The notes beneath the pieces are model-generated. The model did no database searches and had not been told where the DNA came from. It saw only the letters and a list, made by a program, of their open reading frames with translations. 64,000 bases of DNA. It comes from Planomonospora_B alba. Lineage in GTDB: Bacteria > Actinomycetota > Actinomycetes > Streptosporangiales > Streptosporangiaceae. Shown here piece after piece: positions 7,039 to 14,099 of the stretch; position 1 is the stretch's first letter; each line of letters starts with the position of its first letter. Position numbers and translations under genes: made by a program. The DNA is taken from assembly GCF_039534085.1 (NCBI RefSeq), contig NZ_BAAAUT010000020.1, positions 51,801 to 115,800 of the forward strand, read 5' to 3'.

Positions 7039-8427
7039 TCAGGCGCCGGGAGTGCTCGGGGGCGAAGGCGCGGGCGGCGCGCCGGAATCCGCGGGCGTGG
7101 CGCCGGAATCGGGAGGAAAGTCCGCTCCCGGATCGCTGCGGGCCTCCTCCGGGAGGCGCACGATCCGCACCCGCGCCACCCTGCGCCCGTCCATCTGCGC
7201 GACCGAGAGCTCGAAGCCGGGGATCTCCACCCGCTCCCCCAGCTCCGGCAGGTGGCCCAGGGTCGCCATCATGAACCCGCCGAGCGTCTCGTAGGGGCCG
7301 TCGGGGAGCCTGATGCCGGCCTGCTCCGCCACGTCGTCGAGGTTGGCCAGCCCGTCGAGCTCGACCTGCCCCGCGGGCAGCGCGTCGTGCCGGTCCTGCA
7401 CGTCGTGCTCGTCGCGGATGTCGCCGATGAGCTCCTCGACCAGGTCCTCCAGCGTGACGATCCCGGCGGTGCCGCCGTACTCGTCCACCACGATCGCCAG
7501 GTGCTGCCCCTCGGCGCGCATCTCCGACAGCGTGATCAGCACCCGCTTGCTGGCGGGCACCCGCTTGACCGGCCGGATCGGCACCAGCTCGCTGATCGGC
7601 TCGATCGAGCCGGTGAGGACCGGGTCGAGCAGGTCGCGGATGTGCACGAACCCGATGACGTCGTCGTAGGAGTCCCGGTAGACGGGGAAGCGGGAGTGCG
7701 GCATGGCCGCGGCCAGGACGGCGGCCTCGGCCAGCCGGGTGTCGGCGGCCATGAACTCCACCTCGGTGCGGGGCAGCATCACCTCGCGGAGCTGCCGCTT
7801 GCCCGCCGCGAAGACCTCCGCGATCAGGTGGCGCTCGTCCTCGGTGAGCTCCTGGTGGCCGACCACCATGTCCCGCAGTTCCTCGGTGGAGATCTCCTCC
7901 CGGTCCGCCTCCGGGTCGCCGCCGAGCAGCCTGACCACCCCGTCGGTGGACTTCGACAGCATCCAGATGACGGGCCGGGAGAGCGCGGCCAGCCGGTCGA
8001 GGACCGGCGCCACCAGGAGCGAGAGGCCCTCGGCCCGCTGCCGGGCCAGCCGTTTGGGCACCAGTTCGCCCAGGACCAGGGAGCAGTAGGAGATCGCCAG
8101 GGTCACCAGCACCAGGGCGGCCGGGGCCGCGAGGGCGCCCGGCACGCCCCAGCCGGCGAGCACGGGGGACAGGTCCTGGGCGAGGGTGTCGGCGCCGAAC
8201 GCGGCCGAGAGCATGGTCGCCACGGTCACGCCGATCTGCACCGCCGACAGGAAGCGGTTGGGGTCGCGGGCGAGCTTGGCCGCCCTGGCCCCGGCGCGTC
8301 CCCGGGCGCCGAGCCTGCGCACCTGGCTCTCCCTGAGGGAGACCATGGCCATCTCGGCTCCCGCGAAGAAGCCGCCGATCAGGACGAAGAGCAGGACCAG
8401 CGCGATGTTGGCCAGGACACTGTTCAC
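7039..8427 (-). CDS. CNNM/CorC-family membrane protein (hemolysin-like)
   Basis: A DUF21-CBS-CorC_HlyC protein. After GTG 8427 it begins VNSVLANIALVLLFVLIGG with a DUF21 domain of about four helices (to residue ~190), then a CBS pair (MLPRTEVEFMAADTR and RFPVYRDSYDDVIGFVHI, about 205-330), and a C-terminal CorC_HlyC domain (VDEYGGTAGIVTLEDLVEEL, then a small beta domain to about 440). Members act in magnesium/cobalt efflux or transport; the old hemolysin C name reflects ancestry. I prefer GTG 8427 (about 462 residues) because CGGAG lies about ten bases upstream and the hydrophobic domain starts there; an alternative start at 8490 would add 21 residues. First gene of the minus-strand set with trpS. 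Confidence 0.88.
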   Translation of the reverse strand: MNSVLANIALVLLFVLIGGFFAGAEMAMVSLRESQVRRLGARGRAGARAAKLARDPNRFLSAVQIGVTVATMLSAAFGADTLAQDLSPVLAGWGVPGALAAPAALVLVTLAISYCSLVLGELVPKRLARQRAEGLSLLVAPVLDRLAALSRPVIWMLSKSTDGVVRLLGGDPEADREEISTEELRDMVVGHQELTEDERHLIAEVFAAGKRQLREVMLPRTEVEFMAADTRLAEAAVLAAAMPHSRFPVYRDSYDDVIGFVHIRDLLDPVLTGSIEPISELVPIRPVKRVPASKRVLITLSEMRAEGQHLAIVVDEYGGTAGIVTLEDLVEELIGDIRDEHDVQDRHDALPAGQVELDGLANLDDVAEQAGIRLPDGPYETLGGFMMATLGHLPELGERVEIPGFELSVAQMDGRRVARVRIVRLPEEARSDPGADFPPDSGATPADSGAPPAPSPPSTPGA

Positions 8428-8461
8428 GACACCGACTCCGTCATGGCCGTCGACCGTTCCG

Positions 8462-8498
8462 CCTGTCGCCGACAGGGGCCGGGCCAGCATATGCTGGC
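8462..8498. promoter_or_regulatory. Two palindromes in the CNNM/galE divergent promoter region
   Basis: A perfect 16-base palindrome, GCCAGCATATGCTGGC, lies at 8483-8498, and a 7-base-arm palindrome (CCTGTCG-C-CGACAGG) at 8462-8476. Both sit between the CNNM start (8427) and the galE start (8550), just upstream of an AT-rich stretch (8499-8540) that probably carries the galE promoter. A dimeric regulator site is plausible; no specific regulator can be named. Confidence 0.5.
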
Positions 8499-8549
8499 GA
8501 TAGGCTTACATAAATAAACATCTTCAAACACTATCAAACAGGAGGCTTC

Positions 8550-9509
8550 GTGAAGCTGCTGGTCACCGGGGGAGCCGGCTACATCGGGAGCGTCGTCGCG
8601 GCACAGCTCGCCGAGGCGGGCCACGAGATCACCGTGCTCGACGACCTCTCCACCGGCCACGCCGACGCGGTGCCGCCGGGCGCCCGCTTCGTCCAGGGGT
8701 CGATCACCGACGCCGCCGGCGTGCTGGAGGGCATGGACGGCGTGCTGCACTTCGCGGCCAAGTCCCTGGTCGGCGAGTCCATGGAGAACCCCGGGCTCTA
8801 CTGGGCGCACAACCTGGGCGGCACCCTGGCCCTGCTGGACGCCATGCGCGCCGCCGGCGTCGGCCGCATCGTGTTCTCCTCCACCGCCGCCACGTACGGC
8901 GAGCCGGAGCGCTCCCCCATCGTGGAGACCGACCCGACCCGCCCGACCAACCCCTACGGCGCCTCCAAGCTCGCGGTCGACACCGCGCTGTCCGCCTTCG
9001 CGGGCATGTACGGCCTGGCGGCGGTGAGCCTGCGCTACTTCAACGTGGGCGGCGCGTACACCGCCGCGGACGGCCGGGTCTACCGGGAGCGGCACACCGT
9101 GGAGACCCACCTGATTCCCAATGTCCTCGCCGTGGCGCTGGGGCAGCGCGACTCCGTCAACGTGTTCGGCACCGACTACCCGACCCCCGACGGGACATGC
9201 GTGCGCGACTACATCCACGTGGCCGACCTGGCCCGCGCCCACCTGCTGGCGCTGGACGCCTGCGCCCCCGGCGAGCACAAGGTCTACAACCTGGGCAGCG
9301 GCAGCGGCTTCTCGGTCCAGGAGGTCCTGACGGTCTGCCGCGAGGTCACCGGGCACCCGATCCCCGCCGTGGTCGGCGACCGCCGCCCCGGGGACCCGGC
9401 CGTGCTGGTGGCCTCCTCCGAGAAGATCCAGCGGGAGCTCGGGTGGAAGCCGGAGCACCCGCAGGTGGCCGACATCGTCGCCGACGCCTGGGCCGCCCTG
9501 CCCCGCTGA
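8550..9509 (+). CDS. galE: UDP-glucose 4-epimerase
   Basis: A 319-residue extended short-chain dehydrogenase that interconverts UDP-glucose and UDP-galactose through a bound NAD+. The N-terminus MKLLVTGGAGYIGS holds the Rossmann G-x-x-G-x-x-G motif (7-13). The catalytic region reads FSSTAATYGEPE with S-T at about 112-113, followed by the NPYGASKL Tyr-x-x-x-Lys pair (about 134-140); then SLRYFNVGGA and CVRDYIHVADLA, standard for GalE. GTG start at 8550 with GGAGG upstream. No other galactose genes adjoin; in actinomycetes lone galE copies usually supply UDP-galactose for wall glycans. It diverges from the CNNM gene with a palindrome-rich promoter between. Confidence 0.95.
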   Translation: MKLLVTGGAGYIGSVVAAQLAEAGHEITVLDDLSTGHADAVPPGARFVQGSITDAAGVLEGMDGVLHFAAKSLVGESMENPGLYWAHNLGGTLALLDAMRAAGVGRIVFSSTAATYGEPERSPIVETDPTRPTNPYGASKLAVDTALSAFAGMYGLAAVSLRYFNVGGAYTAADGRVYRERHTVETHLIPNVLAVALGQRDSVNVFGTDYPTPDGTCVRDYIHVADLARAHLLALDACAPGEHKVYNLGSGSGFSVQEVLTVCREVTGHPIPAVVGDRRPGDPAVLVASSEKIQRELGWKPEHPQVADIVADAWAALPR

Positions 9510-9616
9510 GCGGGGGACGGCAGGACGAGGGTCCGCCGGGCGGGGCGCAGGCTCCGCCGGCCGGGTCGCACGAAAAGTCATGGGCGTCCGGTGATTATGT
9601 GGTGTGATCTCCGGTC

Positions 9617-9760
9617 GTGTGGAGCTTTTCACCTTCAGTCGCCAAAGTCATGTTCGGCGGCCTCATCCTGCTCTGCAGCCTGCTCGCGGCCGCGGCGGTG
9701 ATGTTCGCCACGTCCGGTCCGGCGCAGACGCGGCCCGCCCCGACCGCCTGCCCCTCCTGA
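9617..9760 (+). CDS. Possible 47-residue single-helix protein
   Basis: In the 358-base gap after galE an open frame runs from GTG 9617 (or ATG 9650) to TGA 9758. It encodes one long hydrophobic segment (MFGGLILLCSLLAAAAV, then MFA) and a short Pro/Ala-rich polar tail. This is the only frame in the gap with protein-like composition. There is no strong ribosome binding site and no recognisable family. The rest of the gap (9761-9867) shows nothing I can call. Confidence 0.35.
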   Translation: MWSFSPSVAKVMFGGLILLCSLLAAAAVMFATSGPAQTRPAPTACPS

Positions 9761-9867
9761 CCGGCCCGGCGGCCGGGCACCGGCCGCCGGAGCGGGCGGC
9801 TCCGCCGCGCGGCGGGCGCGCGGGGCGGTGCCCGGAGCCGGTCCGCGGCCTGCGGCGGGCGCTTTCC

Positions 9868-10728
9868 TCAGCGCGACGACCGCAGGCGGTCGGCGTTGTC
9901 GCGCAGGCGGCGGTCGCCCGCACCGGCCGAGTAGACGGTCGCGCGGGCGTCCACCGCGCGGCCGCGCGGACGGAGGACGAACCGGAGCGCGATCCGGTCG
10001 CCCGGCCTCATGACGCGCAGCGCGCAGCCGGAGTAGCCGGAGCGGGAGCGGCAGCGGGCGCCCTCCACCGAGACGACCCGCGCCCTCTTCGCCTGCAGGA
10101 CGACCAGTGCGTCCCGGACGGTCCGCGGCCCCCGGTTGCCGACCAGCGCGTCCACCGTGACGGTCCGCCCGGTGCGCCGCAGCCCCGACAGCCGGACCGA
10201 CAGGTCGGCCCCCTCGCCGACCGGGGTCACCGTGCGCGCCGAGTTGTCGCCCGCGTCGCCGTCCACGACCTGGGAGGAGAGCGTCGCGGTGGCCCGCAGC
10301 GGGCCGCGCGCGCCGGGGCGGACCACCCCGGTGATCGCCACCCGCCCGCCGTTCCCGGCGGGGACGTCCCGGCGCGAGGCGCAGACCACCTCGCGCGCCG
10401 TACGGCCCGGCCGGCACTCGGCGACGTCGACGTCGACGTGGACGATCCGCACCGCCTTCGGCACCCGCACCGTGAGCACCGGCAGCACCGCGGCTCCCGG
10501 GCCCGCGTTGTGCACCCGCACCCGGTAGACCAGCCGCTGCCCCGGCCGGGCGCGCCGCGGCGACGCCTTCAGCCGCACGGACAGGTCCGCTCCGCCCGGG
10601 TCCGCCGCCGCGGCCCCCGCCGGGGCGGGCGCCCCCGCCCTCCCCGCCTCCGCAGGCGCCGTCCCCGGCACCCCTGCGAGGACGAGACTCATCACTCCCG
10701 CGGCGACCCGCGCCGCACCACGCATCAT
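9868..10728 (-). CDS. Secreted protein with two DUF11-like domains
   Basis: A secreted or surface protein of about 286 residues. After MMRGAARVAAGVMSLVLAG comes a signal peptide, an Ala/Pro linker, then two immunoglobulin-like DUF11 repeats, each beginning ADLSVRL (about residues 48 and 174). The first contains YRVRVHNAGPGAA, the N-x-G-P pattern typical of DUF11; the second has the variant ALVGNRGPRTV. Paired cysteines (CRPGR...C and CRSRSGYSGC) suggest disulphides. The role is unknown; DUF11 repeats are usually structural in surface proteins. I chose ATG 10728 because GGGGGAG lies at good spacing; a GTG at 10734 is also possible. Confidence 0.7.
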   Translation of the reverse strand: MMRGAARVAAGVMSLVLAGVPGTAPAEAGRAGAPAPAGAAAADPGGADLSVRLKASPRRARPGQRLVYRVRVHNAGPGAAVLPVLTVRVPKAVRIVHVDVDVAECRPGRTAREVVCASRRDVPAGNGGRVAITGVVRPGARGPLRATATLSSQVVDGDAGDNSARTVTPVGEGADLSVRLSGLRRTGRTVTVDALVGNRGPRTVRDALVVLQAKRARVVSVEGARCRSRSGYSGCALRVMRPGDRIALRFVLRPRGRAVDARATVYSAGAGDRRLRDNADRLRSSR

Positions 10729-10792
10729 CAACACCGCTCCCCCGACCTTCAGCGATCATTGAACGCGGTGATCATGTTCTCCCGGCCGACCG

Positions 10793-10834
10793 ACACGCCA
10801 CGTCTTCGCCATCACACGCCACGTCTTGCCCATC
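10793..10834 (+). repeat. Two-copy 21-bp tandem repeat
   Basis: ACACGCCACGTCTTCGCCAT plus one base (10793-10813) is followed directly by a near copy (10814-10834) with CG/GC swapped in the middle. It lies between the DUF11 gene start and the mdh terminator, so it could be a duplicated operator for the DUF11 gene or simple slippage. Confidence 0.6.
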
Positions 10835-10854
10835 GCGGGGGACATACGACGGAA

Positions 10855-10883
10855 AGAGCCCCGGACCGCACGGCCGGGGCTCT
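10855..10883 (-). terminator. Rho-independent-like hairpin downstream of mdh
   Basis: A perfect 10-base stem, AGAGCCCCGG (10855-10864) and CCGGGGCTCT (10874-10883), with a 9-base loop, lies about 45 bases past the mdh stop on the minus strand. As usual in high-GC actinomycetes it lacks a long U tract. Confidence 0.75.
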
Positions 10884-10927
10884 CAGGCGTCCGCCGCCGG
10901 AGGGGGCTCCTCCGGCCGGGGCTGCGG

Positions 10928-11905
10928 TCAGATCAGGCCGAGCGAGCGGACGGCTTCCCGCTCCTCCTCCAGCTCGCGCACCGAGGCGTCGATGCGCTCC
11001 CGGGAGAAGGCGTCGATCTCCAGCCCCTGGATGATCTCCCACCTGCCGTTGCGCGAGGCGACGGGGAAGGAGGAGATGAGGCCCTCGGGGACGCCGTAGG
11101 AGCCGTCGGACGGGATCGCCGCGGAGGTCCACTCGGTGCCGTTGACCCAGTCGAAGACGTGGTCGATCGCCGCGTTGGCCGCGGAGGCGGCCGAGGACGC
11201 GCCCCGGGCCTCGATGATGGCGGCGCCGCGCTTGGCGACGGTCGGGATGAAGGTGTCGCGCAGCCAGGCGTCGTCCACCAGCTCGGCGGCGATCTTGCCG
11301 CCGACCTCGGCATGGAACAGGTCGGGGTACTGCGTGGCGGAGTGGTTGCCCCAGATGGTCATCTTCTTGATCTCGGTGACCGGGACCTGGAGCTTGGCCG
11401 CGAGCTGGGAGATCGCCCGGTTGTGGTCGAGACGGGTCATCGCGGTGAAGCGCTCGGCCGGGACGTCCGGGGCGTGCTGCTGGGCGATCAGGGCGTTGGT
11501 GTTGGCCGGGTTGCCCACGACGAGCACGCGGATGTCGTCGGCGGCGTGGTCGTTGATGGCCTTGCCCTGCGGGCCGAAGATGCCGCCGTTGGCCTCCAGC
11601 AGGTCGCCGCGCTCCATGCCCGCCTTGCGCGGCATGGCGCCCACCAGCAGCGCGACGTTGGCGCCGTCGAACGCGACGTTCGGGTCGTCGGTGATCTCGA
11701 TGCCGCTCAGCAGCGGGAACGCGCAGTCGTCGAGCTCCATCGCGGTGCCCTCGGCGGCCTTGACCGCCTGCGGGATCTCCAGCAGGCTCAGCTTGACCGG
11801 GACGTCAGCGCCCAGCAACTGGCCCGACGCGATGCGGAACAGCAGCGCGTAGCCGATCTGACCGGCGGCGCCGGTGACGGTGACCTTTACGGGAGTCTGG
11901 GCCAT
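10928..11905 (-). CDS. mdh: Malate dehydrogenase
   Basis: A 325-residue NAD-dependent malate dehydrogenase of the cytoplasmic-like/MDH type 2 group, oxidising malate to oxaloacetate in the TCA cycle. Signatures: Rossmann start VTVTGAAGQIGYALLFRIA; NAD region LLVGAMPRKAGMERGDLL; VLVVGNPANTNALIA; the active-site helix MTRLDHNRAISQLA; and catalytic histidine in TIWGNHSATQYPD (about residues 183-195). Length and order are standard. The start ATG 11905 has GGAAGG upstream. A hairpin follows it. The MFS gene upstream is 43 bases away on the same strand, so read-through is possible, but mdh probably has its own promoter. Confidence 0.97.
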   Translation of the reverse strand: MAQTPVKVTVTGAAGQIGYALLFRIASGQLLGADVPVKLSLLEIPQAVKAAEGTAMELDDCAFPLLSGIEITDDPNVAFDGANVALLVGAMPRKAGMERGDLLEANGGIFGPQGKAINDHAADDIRVLVVGNPANTNALIAQQHAPDVPAERFTAMTRLDHNRAISQLAAKLQVPVTEIKKMTIWGNHSATQYPDLFHAEVGGKIAAELVDDAWLRDTFIPTVAKRGAAIIEARGASSAASAANAAIDHVFDWVNGTEWTSAAIPSDGSYGVPEGLISSFPVASRNGRWEIIQGLEIDAFSRERIDASVRELEEEREAVRSLGLI

Positions 11906-11948
11906 GACCTTCCCCCACTCGCAGGATGAATTTCTGACGCTGGGGATG

Positions 11949-13406
11949 TTACTCCGCGGTCAGCGGCGGTTCTCCGGCGAGTGCCCCGATCCGCCCTCCG
12001 GGCAGCGCCGCCAGCGCGACCAGGGCGAGCAGGGCACCGGCGGCGGCGAGCCAGGGGATGACGGTGGCCGTCGCGGCGGCGTGCGCGGCGGCCGGCCCGT
12101 GCGGCGGGGCCTCCTCCCGCACGACCGAGGCGTAGAGGGTCCCGGCGAAGGCCAGGGCGACGGAGCCGCCGATCTGCCGGAAGAACGTCAGGTTGGCGCT
12201 GGCCGTACCGATGAAGCGCGGCGGGACCGAGAACTGGATCGCGACGGTCAGGCCGGAGAGCATGGGGCCCATGCCCAGGCCGAGCAGGGCCATCCAGACG
12301 GCGAGGACGGGGCCGGGGGTGGTGGCCGTGATCCCTGAGCAGAGCAGCGCGCCGGCCGTCATCAGCACGGTTCCGGCGACCAGCCAGGGCTTGTGGCGCC
12401 GGGACCGCGCGATGAGGGCGCCGGTGACCACGCTGCCCGCCACCATGCCGAGCATGAGCGGGTAGATGCGCAGCCCCGAGTCGGTGGCGCCGAGCCCCCG
12501 GGCCTCCTGGAAGTAGCGGGGCAGGAAGACCACCCCGGCGTAGAGGCAGAAGGCGGTGAGGAAGGAGGCCGCGTTGGCCAGGGCGTAGGTGCGGTTGCGG
12601 AACAGCTCCAGCGGGATGACCGGCTCCGCGGCACGCCGCTCGACGAGGACGAACACCACCAGGCCCGCGGCGGCCGCCAGGATCGGCCAGAGCACCGGGC
12701 CGCTGGTCCAGGAGTGGTCGCCCGTCCCCTTCTCGGTGAGCCCGACGAGCAGCGCGCCGATCGCCGCGGCGAACACCGCGATGCCCGGGTAGTCCGGGCG
12801 GGCGCCGCGGCCCTGCCCGGCCGTGTGCGGCAGCCGCGCCGTGACGATCGCGACCACGACCAGGCCGACGGGCAGGTTGACCAGGAACGCCCAGCGCCAG
12901 CCGACCGTGTCGGTGAAGACCCCGCCGAGGAAGGGCCCGGCGATGTAGCTCAGCGCCATCACGCCGCCGAGCGCGCCCTGCACCCGGCCGCTCCTGCCGG
13001 GCGGGAACAGGTCGGCGACCAGGGCCAGGGAGAGCGGGAGCAGGGCTCCGGCGCCGAGCCCCTGGAGCGCGCGGAAGGCGATGAGCTGGGTCATGTCCTG
13101 GGCCGCCCCGCACAGCGCCGATCCGGCCAGGAACAGCCCGATGCCCGTCAGGAGCAGCGGCTTGCGGCCGTAGGTGTCCGACAGCCTGCCGTACAGCGGG
13201 ACGGTGATCGTGGAGGTCAGCAGGTACGCGGTCACGACCCAGGTGTAGAGGTCGGCGCCGCCGAGTTCCCGGACGATCCGGGGCAGCGCCGTGCCGACGA
13301 TCGTCTGGTCCAGCATCGCGAGGAGCATGCCGCCGAGCACGGCGAACAGGAGCGGCCCGGTTCCGGACCGGGCCGCCGAGGGGGGAGTCGATATGTCACT
13401 AGCCAC
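11949..13406 (-). CDS. MFS drug-efflux transporter, DHA2 (14-helix) family
   Basis: A 485-residue major facilitator with about 14 hydrophobic segments. DHA2 signatures: LDQTIVGTALPRIVRELGG (motif D1 with the conserved D-x-T-I-V-x-x-A-L-P), GRLSDTYGRKPLLL (motif A), RALQGLGAGALLPLSLALV (motif B) and a motif C-like stretch GPFLGGVFTD. Proton-driven export of hydrophobic drugs or cations is the expected role; the substrate is unknown. The start is GTG 13406. It is divergent from a PadR regulator 56 bases away, with a PadR-type operator between and a second partial site overlapping its own start, so it is probably the regulator's target. Confidence 0.9.
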   Translation of the reverse strand: MASDISTPPSAARSGTGPLLFAVLGGMLLAMLDQTIVGTALPRIVRELGGADLYTWVVTAYLLTSTITVPLYGRLSDTYGRKPLLLTGIGLFLAGSALCGAAQDMTQLIAFRALQGLGAGALLPLSLALVADLFPPGRSGRVQGALGGVMALSYIAGPFLGGVFTDTVGWRWAFLVNLPVGLVVVAIVTARLPHTAGQGRGARPDYPGIAVFAAAIGALLVGLTEKGTGDHSWTSGPVLWPILAAAAGLVVFVLVERRAAEPVIPLELFRNRTYALANAASFLTAFCLYAGVVFLPRYFQEARGLGATDSGLRIYPLMLGMVAGSVVTGALIARSRRHKPWLVAGTVLMTAGALLCSGITATTPGPVLAVWMALLGLGMGPMLSGLTVAIQFSVPPRFIGTASANLTFFRQIGGSVALAFAGTLYASVVREEAPPHGPAAAHAAATATVIPWLAAAGALLALVALAALPGGRIGALAGEPPLTAE

Positions 13407-13436
13407 GTGTTGATACTGATATGTCAGTTTCTACAT
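13393..13436. promoter_or_regulatory. PadR-type operator pair between exporter and regulator
   Basis: ATGT-N8-ACAT, the classical PadR/LmrR half-site arrangement, lies at 13421-13436. A second, weaker copy, ATGT-N8-ACGT, lies at 13393-13408 overlapping the exporter's GTG start. The direct words ATATGTCA (twice) and ACATGTCA surround them. Position and spacing suggest PadR represses both genes. The site match is seen in the sequence; binding is inferred. Confidence 0.65.
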
Positions 13437-13462
13437 GTCAATCTGCGGGGAAGAATGGAGGC

Positions 13463-13987
13463 ATGTCCCTGCGCATGGCACTGCTCGGCCTGCTGGCCGT
13501 CTCGGGCCCGGCAAGCGGTTACGACCTCACGAAACTCTTCGAGAAGTCGATCAGCCACGCCTGGCACGCCCGGCACAGCCAGATCTACCCGGAGCTCAAC
13601 AAGATGGCCGCCGACGGCCTGGTGACGGTCCAGGAGGAGGGCCCGCGCGGCCGGAAGGGCTACGCGATCACCGAGGAGGGCTCCCGGCGGCTGCGTGAGT
13701 GGCTGGTCGGAACGGAGCATTTCCGGCCGGTCCGCGACGAAGGGGCGCTCCGCGCCTTCCTGCTGCCCATGCTGGAGCCGCCGGAGGCCGTGGCCCTGCT
13801 CCGCGGGGAGGCCGAGAGGTACGGCGCCAAGCTGGCGGCGCTGGAGGAGTTCGACAGGGCCAAGGCCCGCGAGGGGAAGTCCGGTTTCGGCAGGTACGCC
13901 CTGGACCTGGGGATCCGCCAGATGCGGATGATGCGGGACTGGGCCGAGGAGACCGCCGACCGGATCGAGCGCGACGACCGCGGCTGA
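13463..13987 (+). CDS. PadR-family transcriptional regulator
   Basis: A 174-residue PadR-type repressor. The N-terminal winged helix (about residues 1-90) reads MALLGLLAVSGPASGYDLTK, then SQIYPELNKMAADGLV (the recognition region conserved in PadR) and GRKGYAITEEG (wing). A helical C-terminal dimerisation domain (Vir_C-like) follows. I chose ATG 13463, preceded by GGAGG; an upstream ATG at 13421 would place the operator inside the coding region. It diverges from the MFS exporter, a standard arrangement in which the exporter's substrate releases the repressor. Confidence 0.9.
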   Translation: MSLRMALLGLLAVSGPASGYDLTKLFEKSISHAWHARHSQIYPELNKMAADGLVTVQEEGPRGRKGYAITEEGSRRLREWLVGTEHFRPVRDEGALRAFLLPMLEPPEAVALLRGEAERYGAKLAALEEFDRAKAREGKSGFGRYALDLGIRQMRMMRDWAEETADRIERDDRG

Positions 13988-14099
13988 CCCCGGCAGCGGG
14001 CTCCCCCGGCGCCCCGGGGCCGCCGCGGGATCGCCCGGCGGTCCCCTGTCCGGCACGCCGGGCCGGACGCGGCTGCCGCGACCGGCCTCCGCGGCCGGG

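Noticed and set aside
4563..7274. A 903-codon plus-strand open frame
   Set aside because: It lies antisense to YihY and trpS, with Gly/Arg/Glu/Gln-rich composition typical of the reverse complement of high-GC genes.
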